Positions 54,227 to 62,030 of a stretch of 64,000 bases of DNA are shown here, one piece after another. Position 1 is the first letter of the stretch; every line of letters starts with the position of its first letter. The notes under the pieces are model-generated. The model ran no database searches. It had not been told where the DNA came from and saw only the letters and a list, made by a program, of their open reading frames with translations. A program made the translations under genes and the position numbers. The stretch is taken from positions 1,488,001 through 1,552,000 of the forward strand of contig NZ_CP080387.1 of assembly GCF_030036535.1 (NCBI RefSeq), in the 5' to 3' direction. This DNA is from Agrobacterium cucumeris. Its GTDB lineage: Bacteria > Pseudomonadota > Alphaproteobacteria > Rhizobiales > Rhizobiaceae.

Positions 54227-55102
54227 TTATTCTAGCTGTTCAAAACCATCTTCGACAGGAATTACTTTCGACATAATATATTTTGCAGCTGACTCAATCT
54301 CTGGAAATAAAGTACTCGAATTGATGTTAATCCCATCCAATTCGGACAGAATATGTTTCTTTGAAGCTGCTGGTATCTTTATCTTTCGAATATCAATCGC
54401 AAAATCATTGTCTTCGTGTAAAATTGTCTTGAGCCCAAATATCAAGAACGCGCCCTGCTGCGCTAATATTCTTCGATTTGTTTGCTTAGGTTTTACGACA
54501 ATTATGTCTTTAAGATCATCAATCTGAATTCGTGGACGAAAATATGGCTTCTCAGCTTGAATAAAATGCAGAAGACGTTCGCCTACGTCACTACCGACAA
54601 TTTCTTCTGATCCCGACATTCGACGAATTTCATCTCGTTGTTTTCCAGATAAGTTTGCAAGATTTGCAACACAACTCACAGTGTCACTATCAAAGTACTT
54701 TATTTCCGTCTGGTGAGCAGAGAGTCTAATTAGGTCGCCATCCTGATTTTGGTGATGCACACATGTGAAATAAAGTGCAACTAACGGGTTATAGGTTACA
54801 TCCAGCAACCTTGTCGGAAGCGAAAAGTGCTGCATCCGCACAAGTTGTTCGAACATTGTTCTATCATCCCGAAATTCATTAGGCTGGATAGAAATAAGCT
54901 CGCGTACGATATTCTTTTCGTCACGACGGTACTCTTTCTTCCTAAAAAGCGAAGGTTGAAGGAAGTAGGATTGGAGTGCGTGACCACGAAAAAGATTTAC
55001 TCTCGACTTCTTAGGCTTATCGCTTGCCAGATATGCAAAAAATTCCTGGAGGTTTGAGACCTCAGTAATATTTTTGATTTTCTTCTTAATGATTACGGAC
55101 AT
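54227..55102 (-). CDS. FRG-domain protein
   Basis: 291 residues, visibly AT-richer than every neighbour, pointing to recent separate acquisition. The FRG domain (about 18-115) has the name-giving NLFRGHALQSYFLQPSLFRK and the second conserved block MQHFSLPTRLLDVTYNPLVA with LYFT. The rest has no known match but includes RRILAQQGAFLIFG, a segment common in FRG proteins. FRG proteins are frequent in bacterial defence islands and phage-related loci; the biochemical function is not settled. It converges on the RT-nuclease operon from the opposite strand. Confidence 0.88.
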   Translation of the reverse strand: MSVIIKKKIKNITEVSNLQEFFAYLASDKPKKSRVNLFRGHALQSYFLQPSLFRKKEYRRDEKNIVRELISIQPNEFRDDRTMFEQLVRMQHFSLPTRLLDVTYNPLVALYFTCVHHQNQDGDLIRLSAHQTEIKYFDSDTVSCVANLANLSGKQRDEIRRMSGSEEIVGSDVGERLLHFIQAEKPYFRPRIQIDDLKDIIVVKPKQTNRRILAQQGAFLIFGLKTILHEDNDFAIDIRKIKIPAASKKHILSELDGININSSTLFPEIESAAKYIMSKVIPVEDGFEQLE

Positions 55103-55151
55103 GTCGTTAGCTTCTTAGATTGGATTGCAACTCTTAGAAATTGGCACGTTT

Positions 55152-56063
55152 CTAATCCTTTGCGTAAGCGATATTTTCGACTTTAATAAAATTTGGGGCG
55201 TTAACCTGAACAATAACATTTTGAATTACCGGGAGCTTCTTTAAATATCTCTCAGCCTCCAGCGCTATTCGCCGCTCTTCCAGCGTTGGATGCGTTGCAA
55301 AGAGTGATCCTGCCGAAACGCCCCGAACCATCAGGCGAGCATGTTTGCGCTCGAAATCACTCAGCTCCGGACCGTTATGAAGCTTGTCCAGCGCCGCAAT
55401 CATGTCGTCCTTGCTGGTAAGCGCCGCGCCGACTGCATCGGCCCAGTATTCGCGGTTGCGGGACAGACGCAGGACAAACAGTTCCGATACCCATGTCAGA
55501 AGCCAACGGCCCCAGCGTTGAAGGGTATCTGAAAACCCGAGATACCATACCAAAGAGTTCTGAAACGAGCGGGTCAGCCCCAAGCGGCGCATGTCGTTAT
55601 TCGCAACATGGCCAAGCTCGTGGCCGATAATGGCGTCCACCTCCGCCTCGGTCAGGTGATCGAGCAGCGGCTGGCCGATGACCACCATTGCGCTGTCGGC
55701 GCTGGAGCCGATAGCGTACGCATTATTATGGGGCATGACACCGACCCATGGCCGGGTGCGCAGTCCGAGTCTTGCCGCAAGTGCGTGGACGCGTTGCGCG
55801 AGAGGATCGCTCTCTTTCAGGAGGGTGATGCCGTGGTCCCGGAGGGCGTTTTCACGCTGACGGCCCAGACCAACGAGCCCCCAGACCGTGCCCCAGAGCG
55901 GCACGGCAAGAAAACCGCCAAAGGCGCTGCCAGCAGCTACGCCGAAGCCGATCCCCACCGGCGCGGATATCAGACTCCCCCACGCCAGACCGGCCCAGCT
56001 GCCGGCGACGAGGCCCAGCCAGGTCGGGAGTGTACTGTTATGAAGTGCTTTCACCTGTGTCAT
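55152..56063 (-). CDS. M48-family zinc metallopeptidase (HtpX-like), linked to the coupling protein
   Basis: 303 residues with two hydrophobic hairpins at the N-terminus (about 14-65), then a peptidase domain with HELGH (148-152) and the downstream acidic ligand in RNREYWADAVGA. NNAYAIGSSADSAMVVIGQP is typical of the M48 family. HtpX-type enzymes clip membrane proteins on the cytoplasmic side. The start lies 26 bp inside the coupling-protein gene, so the two are translationally coupled. A role in maturing or turning over conjugation membrane proteins is inferred. Confidence 0.9.
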   Translation of the reverse strand: MTQVKALHNSTLPTWLGLVAGSWAGLAWGSLISAPVGIGFGVAAGSAFGGFLAVPLWGTVWGLVGLGRQRENALRDHGITLLKESDPLAQRVHALAARLGLRTRPWVGVMPHNNAYAIGSSADSAMVVIGQPLLDHLTEAEVDAIIGHELGHVANNDMRRLGLTRSFQNSLVWYLGFSDTLQRWGRWLLTWVSELFVLRLSRNREYWADAVGAALTSKDDMIAALDKLHNGPELSDFERKHARLMVRGVSAGSLFATHPTLEERRIALEAERYLKKLPVIQNVIVQVNAPNFIKVENIAYAKD

Positions 56064-57753
56064 GGCTGTGTCCCCCTGCCATCATGCCGACCCTTTGCCT
56101 GCAATTCTCGCTTTTCTCGTGAACGACGAGCTGCGTCTTGAACGGGCGGGTGCCCGCGATGTCCGTTATACCGTAACGCCAGCCGTCGCCCTGCCAGCCG
56201 CCGAGCAATTCCTGAACCTCGTCCGGCATGAGCAGCGGGCGGCCGAGAAACTGGATGGTTTCCGTCATGGAGAAGCCGGTATTGGTCGAGGAACCGCCGT
56301 CCCAGCCGGTAACGTGCGACGACACATGCGCGCTGGAACTGACGTTGCGGATGGCGTGAGTCTTGTGACCGAGATAGCCACCGATCATTCGCGCCGTGTC
56401 GTCGTCGTTGATGCCAAAGAACTGCTTGACCGCACAGTTGAGGAACGGTCGCCAGCTATTGCCGGGGTAATGCTCCTCTATGGAGTGAATGTCCTGAAGG
56501 AAAAACCAAAGCCGGATGCCCGCACCTGCATGGGTGCGGATCGCATCGCGATATTCGGGAAACGGGCCGATGTTCAAAAACTCGTCCAGCACGAACAGCA
56601 CCGGAATTTCGGGTATGTTGCGATTTGCCAGCATGGCGTCCAGTGCAGTCTTGAGGACTACGCGCAGCCAGCCCGAAAATGTCTTCATCATATCGAACGG
56701 CATTTCGATATAGACTGTGGCTGTCTGGTCTTTCAGGCTTTCAAAGCTGAAATCGCAGCCGCTGACGCTGCGCTGGATATCCGCGTCTTTCCATTCGTAA
56801 AGCTTACTTGTGAGGGTTTCCTGCAAGACCTTGAGGCTGCGGTGCGGGTCTTTTTCAAGAACGGCACGGGCGGCATCCGCCGATGGCGGGAAGGTCTCCA
56901 TCTGTCGGGCAACGCCGAGCAATCTGGCACCCTTGAGCATGGCCATCTGGCACACCGTGGCCAATGTCCGACGATGGGGTGGAGCCTTATAGCGGACGTA
57001 CATGATTACAGCCGTCATGAATCCCACCGCATCGTCGGCAAAGAAGGACGCTGATTTTGGATCGCGGGGAAACATCTGTTGTGCAATGGCACGCGCATCA
57101 GCTTCGCGCCGGACGCGGCTTACGGGATCGAAGCGGTGAATTGGCTTGCCGGAACCTTCGTCCAGCGGTGCTATGCGGTAGACTGGGCCGAGCGTACTGC
57201 GCCACTGCGAGGTTGTCTCAAATAGCTCGCCTTTCGGGTCAATCACAATACAACTGCCCTGATAGCGCAGAAGATTGGGAATGATAGTCGTCAGCCCTTT
57301 GCCGGTACGCGTTGGCGCAATCGTCAGCAGATGGCCGTCTCCGTCCCAGTGGACATACCCGGCGGGTTTGGTCTGGCCTTCATCGTTAAAACTACCGAGC
57401 AGGAGGGAGCGGGGATCGTTAAAGGCATCTTTGGCGCGCAAGTAGCGTTTAAGGTCTGTCGAGGTGGGCCAGCGGGCAGAACCATAAAGTGGCGGAGGGT
57501 TGGCAAGCTGGCGCTCTCGCTCCTGACGGGCTTCAAGGTCACGTTTGGCCCGCTCGATGATGGGTTGTGGGTTGCGTCCGTCACGAATGGCGGCTTCCAC
57601 CGCGTCGGCAACTTCGGGACCGTAGAGTTCTTCGACCTGCTGCCTTGCCGAGCGGGCTTTGAGGTTGCGGCTCGCATTGAAGCCGAACTTGGTTAGCTTC
57701 CACGCCCATGAAGAATCGCGTGACCAATTGCCGAATGGATCGAATTTGCTCAT
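56038..57753 (-). CDS. VirD4/TraG-type coupling protein (T4CP)
   Basis: 571 residues from ATG 57753; a longer frame to 57807 begins with an unlikely hydrophobic stretch. Walker A is TIAPTRTGKGLTTIIPNLLR (near 145-164) and Walker B is IPVLFVLDEFLNIGPFPEYR; GSCIVIDPKGELFETTSQW and the C-terminal LIMPDEVQELLGG-like segment are also typical. The usual two N-terminal transmembrane helices are missing, replaced by a charged helix (LKARSARQQVEELYG). It would deliver relaxase-bound DNA to a secretion channel. The gene overlaps the M48 peptidase. Confidence 0.93.
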   Translation of the reverse strand: MSKFDPFGNWSRDSSWAWKLTKFGFNASRNLKARSARQQVEELYGPEVADAVEAAIRDGRNPQPIIERAKRDLEARQERERQLANPPPLYGSARWPTSTDLKRYLRAKDAFNDPRSLLLGSFNDEGQTKPAGYVHWDGDGHLLTIAPTRTGKGLTTIIPNLLRYQGSCIVIDPKGELFETTSQWRSTLGPVYRIAPLDEGSGKPIHRFDPVSRVRREADARAIAQQMFPRDPKSASFFADDAVGFMTAVIMYVRYKAPPHRRTLATVCQMAMLKGARLLGVARQMETFPPSADAARAVLEKDPHRSLKVLQETLTSKLYEWKDADIQRSVSGCDFSFESLKDQTATVYIEMPFDMMKTFSGWLRVVLKTALDAMLANRNIPEIPVLFVLDEFLNIGPFPEYRDAIRTHAGAGIRLWFFLQDIHSIEEHYPGNSWRPFLNCAVKQFFGINDDDTARMIGGYLGHKTHAIRNVSSSAHVSSHVTGWDGGSSTNTGFSMTETIQFLGRPLLMPDEVQELLGGWQGDGWRYGITDIAGTRPFKTQLVVHEKSENCRQRVGMMAGGHSHDTGESTS

Positions 57754-58112
57754 GTGACTGCCCCCAGCCGATGCAAGGCAGAGTAGCAACAGTTCGAAAA
57801 ATATCAACTAGATATGGAGGTGTACAACATAAAAACCGTGCTCTTCGAACTTTACGATAGTGAGATCGTTCCCTTTAAAACGCAACCTGCTGCGCACTTT
57901 AAACACCTAACGTTGCGCCTAAACGATTTGACAACCAATCAAGAGGATGATGTCTTTCGACAAACAGCGTTCGCTGATTCCATGTAAATCAGGGATTTCT
58001 ACTTGCGCAATTCATCTATAGAGAACATTATAAGAACACACCACAGTGCATCAGCAAATGTTTTCAACGTGCTCCGGCATGATCCCATGCTCTTACCTAA
58101 TGGGGAAAGCAC
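57754..58112. other. Intergenic region with a possible 57-aa frame
   Basis: About 360 bp, AT-rich, between divergent genes. A frame from ATG 57814 to TAA 57987 would encode 57 residues (starting MEVYNIKTVLFELYDSEIVP) with no family and no ribosome site before the ATG, so I do not call it. Both flanking promoters must be here. Nothing else is recognised. Confidence 0.4.
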
Positions 58113-58526
58113 ATGAATGAACAGGATTCGGATACTCTTGTAAGCAAAGATAGGACTTATCGAGAAAGTAGCACGCTCTACAGGTTGCTTGAAGGTTTAG
58201 CTCGGGGACAAAACGTGATCCCAAAACAGCAACAGCAATGTATTATTCTCGACATCGACAAAGATCCAACAAAAGTGGACGCGACTTTTTTTGACAACCG
58301 GATCAATGCCTTCAAGACATTTATAGATGATTTCTATTGGATAGATACAGAAGTAGTCGGCGTCTCAAACAGCTGTATCAGGGTTTATCTAAGACCAATC
58401 GCATACGATGAACAAATACGGCAACGTGTATTATCTTGGATGAATGTTCCAGTATTTCAAAGTAAAATGGAACGTTGCGAAATAACGCGCGCTTTCTTCT
58501 ACGGGAAAACGCTAGTTCTTCAATAA
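58113..58526 (+). CDS. Hypothetical protein, 137 aa, first gene of the phosphorylase pair
   Basis: Not recognised with certainty. GGGGAAAG precedes the ATG. The protein is soluble; STLYRLLEGLARGQ at 20-33 is helical and VVGVSNSCIRVYLRPIAYDE (81-100) is a beta strand pair. The last feature vaguely recalls effector-associated (EAD-like) domains of bacterial conflict systems, which often show an I-x-x-I-x-x-G-S-x-x-I-x-L-x-L pattern, but the similarity is weak. It is 65 bp upstream of the phosphorylase-like gene on the same strand. AT-rich codon use points to horizontal origin. Confidence 0.6.
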   Translation: MNEQDSDTLVSKDRTYRESSTLYRLLEGLARGQNVIPKQQQQCIILDIDKDPTKVDATFFDNRINAFKTFIDDFYWIDTEVVGVSNSCIRVYLRPIAYDEQIRQRVLSWMNVPVFQSKMERCEITRAFFYGKTLVLQ

Positions 58527-58591
58527 GCATTTATAACGGATCAAAAACACTGGAGGGCGCATGCTCTCCTTTTTTTGGGGGAAATTGGTAA

Positions 58592-59614
58592 GTGTCTTCG
58601 AAGTATAAGGTGAACGCTCGGAACATCAATAGCGTAACAGATCTCGATTTCTCCTATGATGTTTTGGTCATAATTCCAACGGCGAACGAATTCAGAGGCA
58701 TTTTTGATGAAATGCGCAACGCATTGGCCGCCCAAGACTTCGAAGAACTCAAAAGCAGAGAGAGGGGCCCTGTCGGAACAAAACTCTTTGCCAAACAGAT
58801 AGGTCAAGGACTGATATTCCGAATTGCGGTATACTGCGAAAATCTCAAAGGGAACATGCTTTCCGCAGCGCACACTGCTTATCTTTGCCAACGACTTTCA
58901 CCAAAACTGGTAATTAGCGCTGGAATCGCTGGATCCCTTGATCCGAGAAAAGCTTGGATTGGCGATATCGTTCTGCCAAATCTTGTAGAGAATTCTACGT
59001 TTGACAAAATTTATCAGGATTTTGAAGGCGTACCCAAAAATTCGCCATCCGTCACCGCCAGCAATTCTGGAGTGACGTTTGAAAGTCCTATACGTTTATC
59101 TGCCAGGCGTGAACAATCTTGGGCTGGAGTAACGACGATTGTCGGAGGCTTGAAGCTATCCGCCCTTAACTCATCCATCGCTTATGCCTCGCACGATTCA
59201 AACTCAGATAAACGTAAGAGTCAGTTCAATGAACTCGCGCAGGCAATCGAGCAAAGATTCAATATTTCCGCAAAGCCTCCTGAGCATCCTCGCATAATCG
59301 AGAACTCGATTAGCTTTTCCTGGGACAAGGTATTAGATAGTAGAGATACTTATGAATACCTGCTTACCTCAGGTCGAATATCAGAAGAAGCTGTCTGTGT
59401 GGAAATGGAGTCTTGGGGCTTTTTGGCTGCCACAGAGCTTTTCCGTAGAGGCGAAGAGTTTGACGTGCTAATTGTCAGAGGCATTTCCGACATAGTTGGA
59501 TGCAAAGGAATAACTGACAATAAGAGCCACAATCTTGAAGGCGACTGCAGGCAGTTGGCTATGTCCAATGTGGGTAGGATCGTTTGCCATATAGTCGCCG
59601 ATCGTTGCCCCTGA
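58592..59614 (+). CDS. Nucleoside phosphorylase-family protein (PNP/MTAN superfamily), candidate effector
   Basis: 340 residues starting at GTG 58592, because TAA precedes it in frame and GGGGGA is nine bases upstream. The PNP/UDP-phosphorylase fold is clear: VLVIIPTANEFRGIF, LVISAGIAGSLDPRK (107-120), WIGDIVLPN, VCVEMESWGFLAA with the substrate-binding Glu/Met-Glu (271-273), and VLIVRGISDIVG, where Asp300 matches the catalytic Asp of MTA/SAH nucleosidase. An insert of about 90 residues (150-240) is longer than in housekeeping enzymes. Housekeeping nucleosidases are not usually found in such islands, so it may be a NAD- or nucleotide-depleting effector. Confidence 0.85.
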   Translation: MSSKYKVNARNINSVTDLDFSYDVLVIIPTANEFRGIFDEMRNALAAQDFEELKSRERGPVGTKLFAKQIGQGLIFRIAVYCENLKGNMLSAAHTAYLCQRLSPKLVISAGIAGSLDPRKAWIGDIVLPNLVENSTFDKIYQDFEGVPKNSPSVTASNSGVTFESPIRLSARREQSWAGVTTIVGGLKLSALNSSIAYASHDSNSDKRKSQFNELAQAIEQRFNISAKPPEHPRIIENSISFSWDKVLDSRDTYEYLLTSGRISEEAVCVEMESWGFLAATELFRRGEEFDVLIVRGISDIVGCKGITDNKSHNLEGDCRQLAMSNVGRIVCHIVADRCP

Positions 59615-59615
59615 G

Positions 59616-59918
59616 CTACCAGAAAATCACCAACTCAGGATGCTCCGTCACAATCGACGGCCTGAACGCGTCCTGTTCGAGGAAACGCGGCCGCCACGTG
59701 TAGGTGAATTGTTCTTGATCCAGCCAAGCTTCGAGCGCGCGGGCAGCGGCTGTTCCGGATAGATCGAATGGAACCTCCTGGACAATCCGATACTGCCGAT
59801 GCCCTTCGAACGCCACGGCGTCGATAGCCGTGGCGATGGTGGCGGGGTTGAACAGTTTTTTGGCGTAGTTCGCGCGGCGGCTGATGGCCATCAGGTAGTT
59901 ACCTTCAGAGCGCTTCAT
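59616..59918 (-). CDS. Hypothetical protein, 100 aa, coupled to a recombinase
   Basis: Not recognised. Its ATG overlaps the recombinase stop (59915) by 4 bp, so it is co-translated. The protein is soluble, basic at the N-terminus (AISRRANYAKKLFNPATIAT) and has an aromatic-rich tail (QFTYTWRPRFLEQDAFRP). It may be an accessory factor of the recombinase, by position only. Confidence 0.6.
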   Translation of the reverse strand: MKRSEGNYLMAISRRANYAKKLFNPATIATAIDAVAFEGHRQYRIVQEVPFDLSGTAAARALEAWLDQEQFTYTWRPRFLEQDAFRPSIVTEHPELVIFW

Positions 59919-60793
59919 TGGAAGGCACTCCCCAAATAGATATCCGTGATCTTGAGGCGGCCGTGGCCGAGTTCAGCGGAGATTTGTCGGCGCGCGGCGC
60001 GGTCTGTCTCACGTTCGGTTTGCGTCATAGTCGCCCAGTCTTCGCCGCCTGCCAGCGGGCAGAGCTGGCCGGTCAAGACTTTATAGCGGTTTTGGGCGTA
60101 GGCATGCCGGTAGCCGTGCGTGTTCCGCAGGTTCACCTTCAGGGTCTGATATTCGAACCGCTTGAGGTGTTCGACATAGCTGAGTTGGGCGGGGATCAGA
60201 GAGCCGCGACCCGGCACGAGTTTTATAACGTGCTGGAGGACGTGCCGCTGTTCCAGCGTGGTGATCGGCACCGTGCGCGCCCTGCCGCCTTTGGTCCAGC
60301 TTGCTTGCAAGGTAATGTGGTCGCCACGTATTGCGGCCTGTGGCTGGAATTTCATCGCCTCCTCGCGGCGCAGGCCGAAGGCCACTTGCAGCATGAGCGA
60401 CGCTTGGATGTACGGGCATTCAATCGCCTTGAACTTGGCGGGGTCGAGGGTCTGGGCGCGGTTGCGAGTGATCTCGCCGCGTTCGGCCACGCCATAGGCG
60501 GCGTTGTCGCGATTGACCACGTTAGCCTTGTTGACCTTTTCGGCCCACCAGCGCAGCCAGGTCAGCCGGTTGCGGATGCTGGCGTCGGTGGTGTCGGCAT
60601 CGAGCCACTTTTCCACCAGTGCTTCGATATGTTTGGGTTTCAGGGATGCGGCGGACGGCAGTTTGTAGCCGAGGTCGCTGAGGTCGTTGGCCATTGCGGT
60701 CAGGCCGCGTTTACGGTTGGTCTGGGTACCGTAAGAGCCATCCTTGTTGCGTTGCGTCAGACGCACGAGATCCATGGTCAGATTGTCCATCAT
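59915..60793 (-). CDS. Tyrosine recombinase, second of the element
   Basis: 292 residues. The catalytic residues are all visible: Arg142 in AFGLRREEAM, Lys168 in SWTKGGRARTVPI, His226-Gly-Tyr-Arg229 in NTHGYRHAYAQNRY, His277 in AELGHGRLKITD, and nucleophile Tyr286 in ITDIYLGSA. This is the Integrase_1-type group common on integrative elements, different from the tRNA-adjacent integrase. It may resolve or maintain the element, or mark a second, nested element. It reads toward the phosphorylase pair. ATG 60793; a second ATG follows at once. Confidence 0.92.
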   Translation of the reverse strand: MMDNLTMDLVRLTQRNKDGSYGTQTNRKRGLTAMANDLSDLGYKLPSAASLKPKHIEALVEKWLDADTTDASIRNRLTWLRWWAEKVNKANVVNRDNAAYGVAERGEITRNRAQTLDPAKFKAIECPYIQASLMLQVAFGLRREEAMKFQPQAAIRGDHITLQASWTKGGRARTVPITTLEQRHVLQHVIKLVPGRGSLIPAQLSYVEHLKRFEYQTLKVNLRNTHGYRHAYAQNRYKVLTGQLCPLAGGEDWATMTQTERETDRAARRQISAELGHGRLKITDIYLGSAFQ

Positions 60794-61256
60794 AGTCTCC
60801 TTCCTTGAGAGGTCGGTGAGTGTTGATGGCTGATGGCCTGTCCTTGGATCAGGTCACCCCGCGAAGGTCATTCGCGGCGAGCGCCGGAATGCGTCAGTCA
60901 GTAGTCCTTTCGTGGTAAAAGCCTCCCGAGCCAGCCGGGTGGCTGGCCTGTGTGGTGTGCCCTGTTGGGCACCGGCACGGGTCCGGGTGAGGAACAGGTG
61001 TCGGGAACGAATACCGCTGCGGCGGCGCGCGAATATATGAAGCAGGCATGGAAGCCCTCCTTTGGCTGGGAAAACGGTGAGGTAGATGGATCAACGTTAG
61101 GCGTGATCTGGCGGGATAATGAACGCCGCCGGTTCATAATTTCCAGCGGCGTGCGCTGAAAATGATCAGCGAAGCGGAGCGCTAAGCGCGCCATCATTGC
61201 GGTGTCATCTGGAATCCTTTGCGGGCAAGTGGCTACGGCTCTGGGTTTGGTGGCGA

Positions 61257-61290
61257 TCCGTCACTCCCTAATAAATAAGGGAGTGACGGA
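61257..61290. repeat. Perfect 13-bp inverted repeat, 8-base loop
   Basis: TCCGTCACTCCCT and AGGGAGTGACGGA flank AATAAATA. The AT-rich loop and strong stem make it look like a protein-binding or recombination site, and it is too exposed to be a typical terminator (no T-run). Confidence 0.8.
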
Positions 61291-61306
61291 CCGCCGTCGC
61301 CCGCAC

Positions 61307-61329
61307 GGTCGGATGTTACACATCCGACC
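61307..61329. repeat. Perfect 10-bp inverted repeat, 3-base loop
   Basis: GGTCGGATGT and ACATCCGACC flank TAC, 16 bp after the previous hairpin. A TTTCCC tail follows on the plus strand, so it could terminate a rightward transcript. Confidence 0.75.
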
Positions 61330-61820
61330 TTTCCCACTTTCTCGCTCCGCGCGGCGGGATCGTGCCCTGAGAAAGGTCAGCAGACGATGGCACCCTGCCC
61401 TGTCTCCGCCAACCCGCAAGCCGTGTGCCGCCGCGAGCGGTCTCCCGAGCACAGGCTGGCGGAACGCCGGATACGACAGGACATTCGGGGCCATCTGCCG
61501 ACCTCTCTCAGGTGGCACGTCCCGCCCCTGCTCCGCTCACGCGGGAGCGCGGGCGACGGAGGCCCGGTACGGAGCCTTCGGCGTCATCTTGTCGGTGAGA
61601 GTGTTGAATGTGGCGTGTGCGTGGGCGCCCGTTGGTACGGTCACGCCCGCGACCGGCAGAGGTCGTGGTTAGGCTCTGCGGGTCGAAACGCAAGGCATCC
61701 AGCCGTATCCCGAGGGAGCCTCGGCCGGAGCCTCCTTGCGGTTCTCTCCTTATCAGAGCCTTGGAGCACCCCGACCGGTCGCGAAGGGCTTGACCGGAGA
61801 AATCAACGGGAGAACCCGAC

Positions 61821-62030
61821 ATGAGCACACCTACCACCATCCCCACCCATCACGTCTTCGTGGTGGACGGCGAAGGCACCAACGCCTTCTGGACCAAAAT
61901 CGGAGCCGCATGGCAGCATGCCGACGGCAAAGGGTTCAACATGACACTGAATGCGATCCCGCTCGACGGCCGTGTGGTCGTTCGCAGCGTCAAGGCCGCT
62001 GAACAACGTACCGACAAGGGTCGCAAGTAA
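61821..62030 (+). CDS. Small conserved mobile-element protein, 69 aa
   Basis: The ATG at 61821 has GGGAG upstream, and the stop overlaps the methylase ATG (TAATG at 62028-62032). The sequence HVFVVDGEGTNAFWTKIGAA then WQHADGKGFNMTLNAIPLDG resembles small proteins of unknown function that recur on proteobacterial integrative elements beside DNA methylases; the WTKIGAAWQHADGKGF pattern is typical of them. Function unknown; co-expression with the methylase is certain from the overlap. Confidence 0.75.
   Translation: MSTPTTIPTHHVFVVDGEGTNAFWTKIGAAWQHADGKGFNMTLNAIPLDGRVVVRSVKAAEQRTDKGRK

Larger units (their letters stand above)
60794..61820. other. Gene-free kilobase with two perfect hairpins
   Basis: About 1 kb without a credible gene. 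Frames up to 156 codons exist on several strands but have shadow-like Arg/Pro/Ser composition. Hairpin 1 is TCCGTCACTCCCT at 61257-61269 with its complement at 61278-61290. Hairpin 2 is GGTCGGATGT at 61307-61316 with its complement at 61320-61329. The rest is GC-rich. Promoters for the recombinase (leftward) and the small gene (rightward) lie here. Confidence 0.6.

Noticed and set aside
57814..57987. 57-residue frame beside the coupling protein
   Set aside because: No ribosome site before the ATG and no recognisable domain, so not called as a gene.
61202..61824. Overlapping frames of about 150 codons in the gene-free kilobase
   Set aside because: Arg/Pro/Ser-rich, no ribosome sites, and interrupted by the hairpins; composition looks like a shadow of GC-rich DNA.
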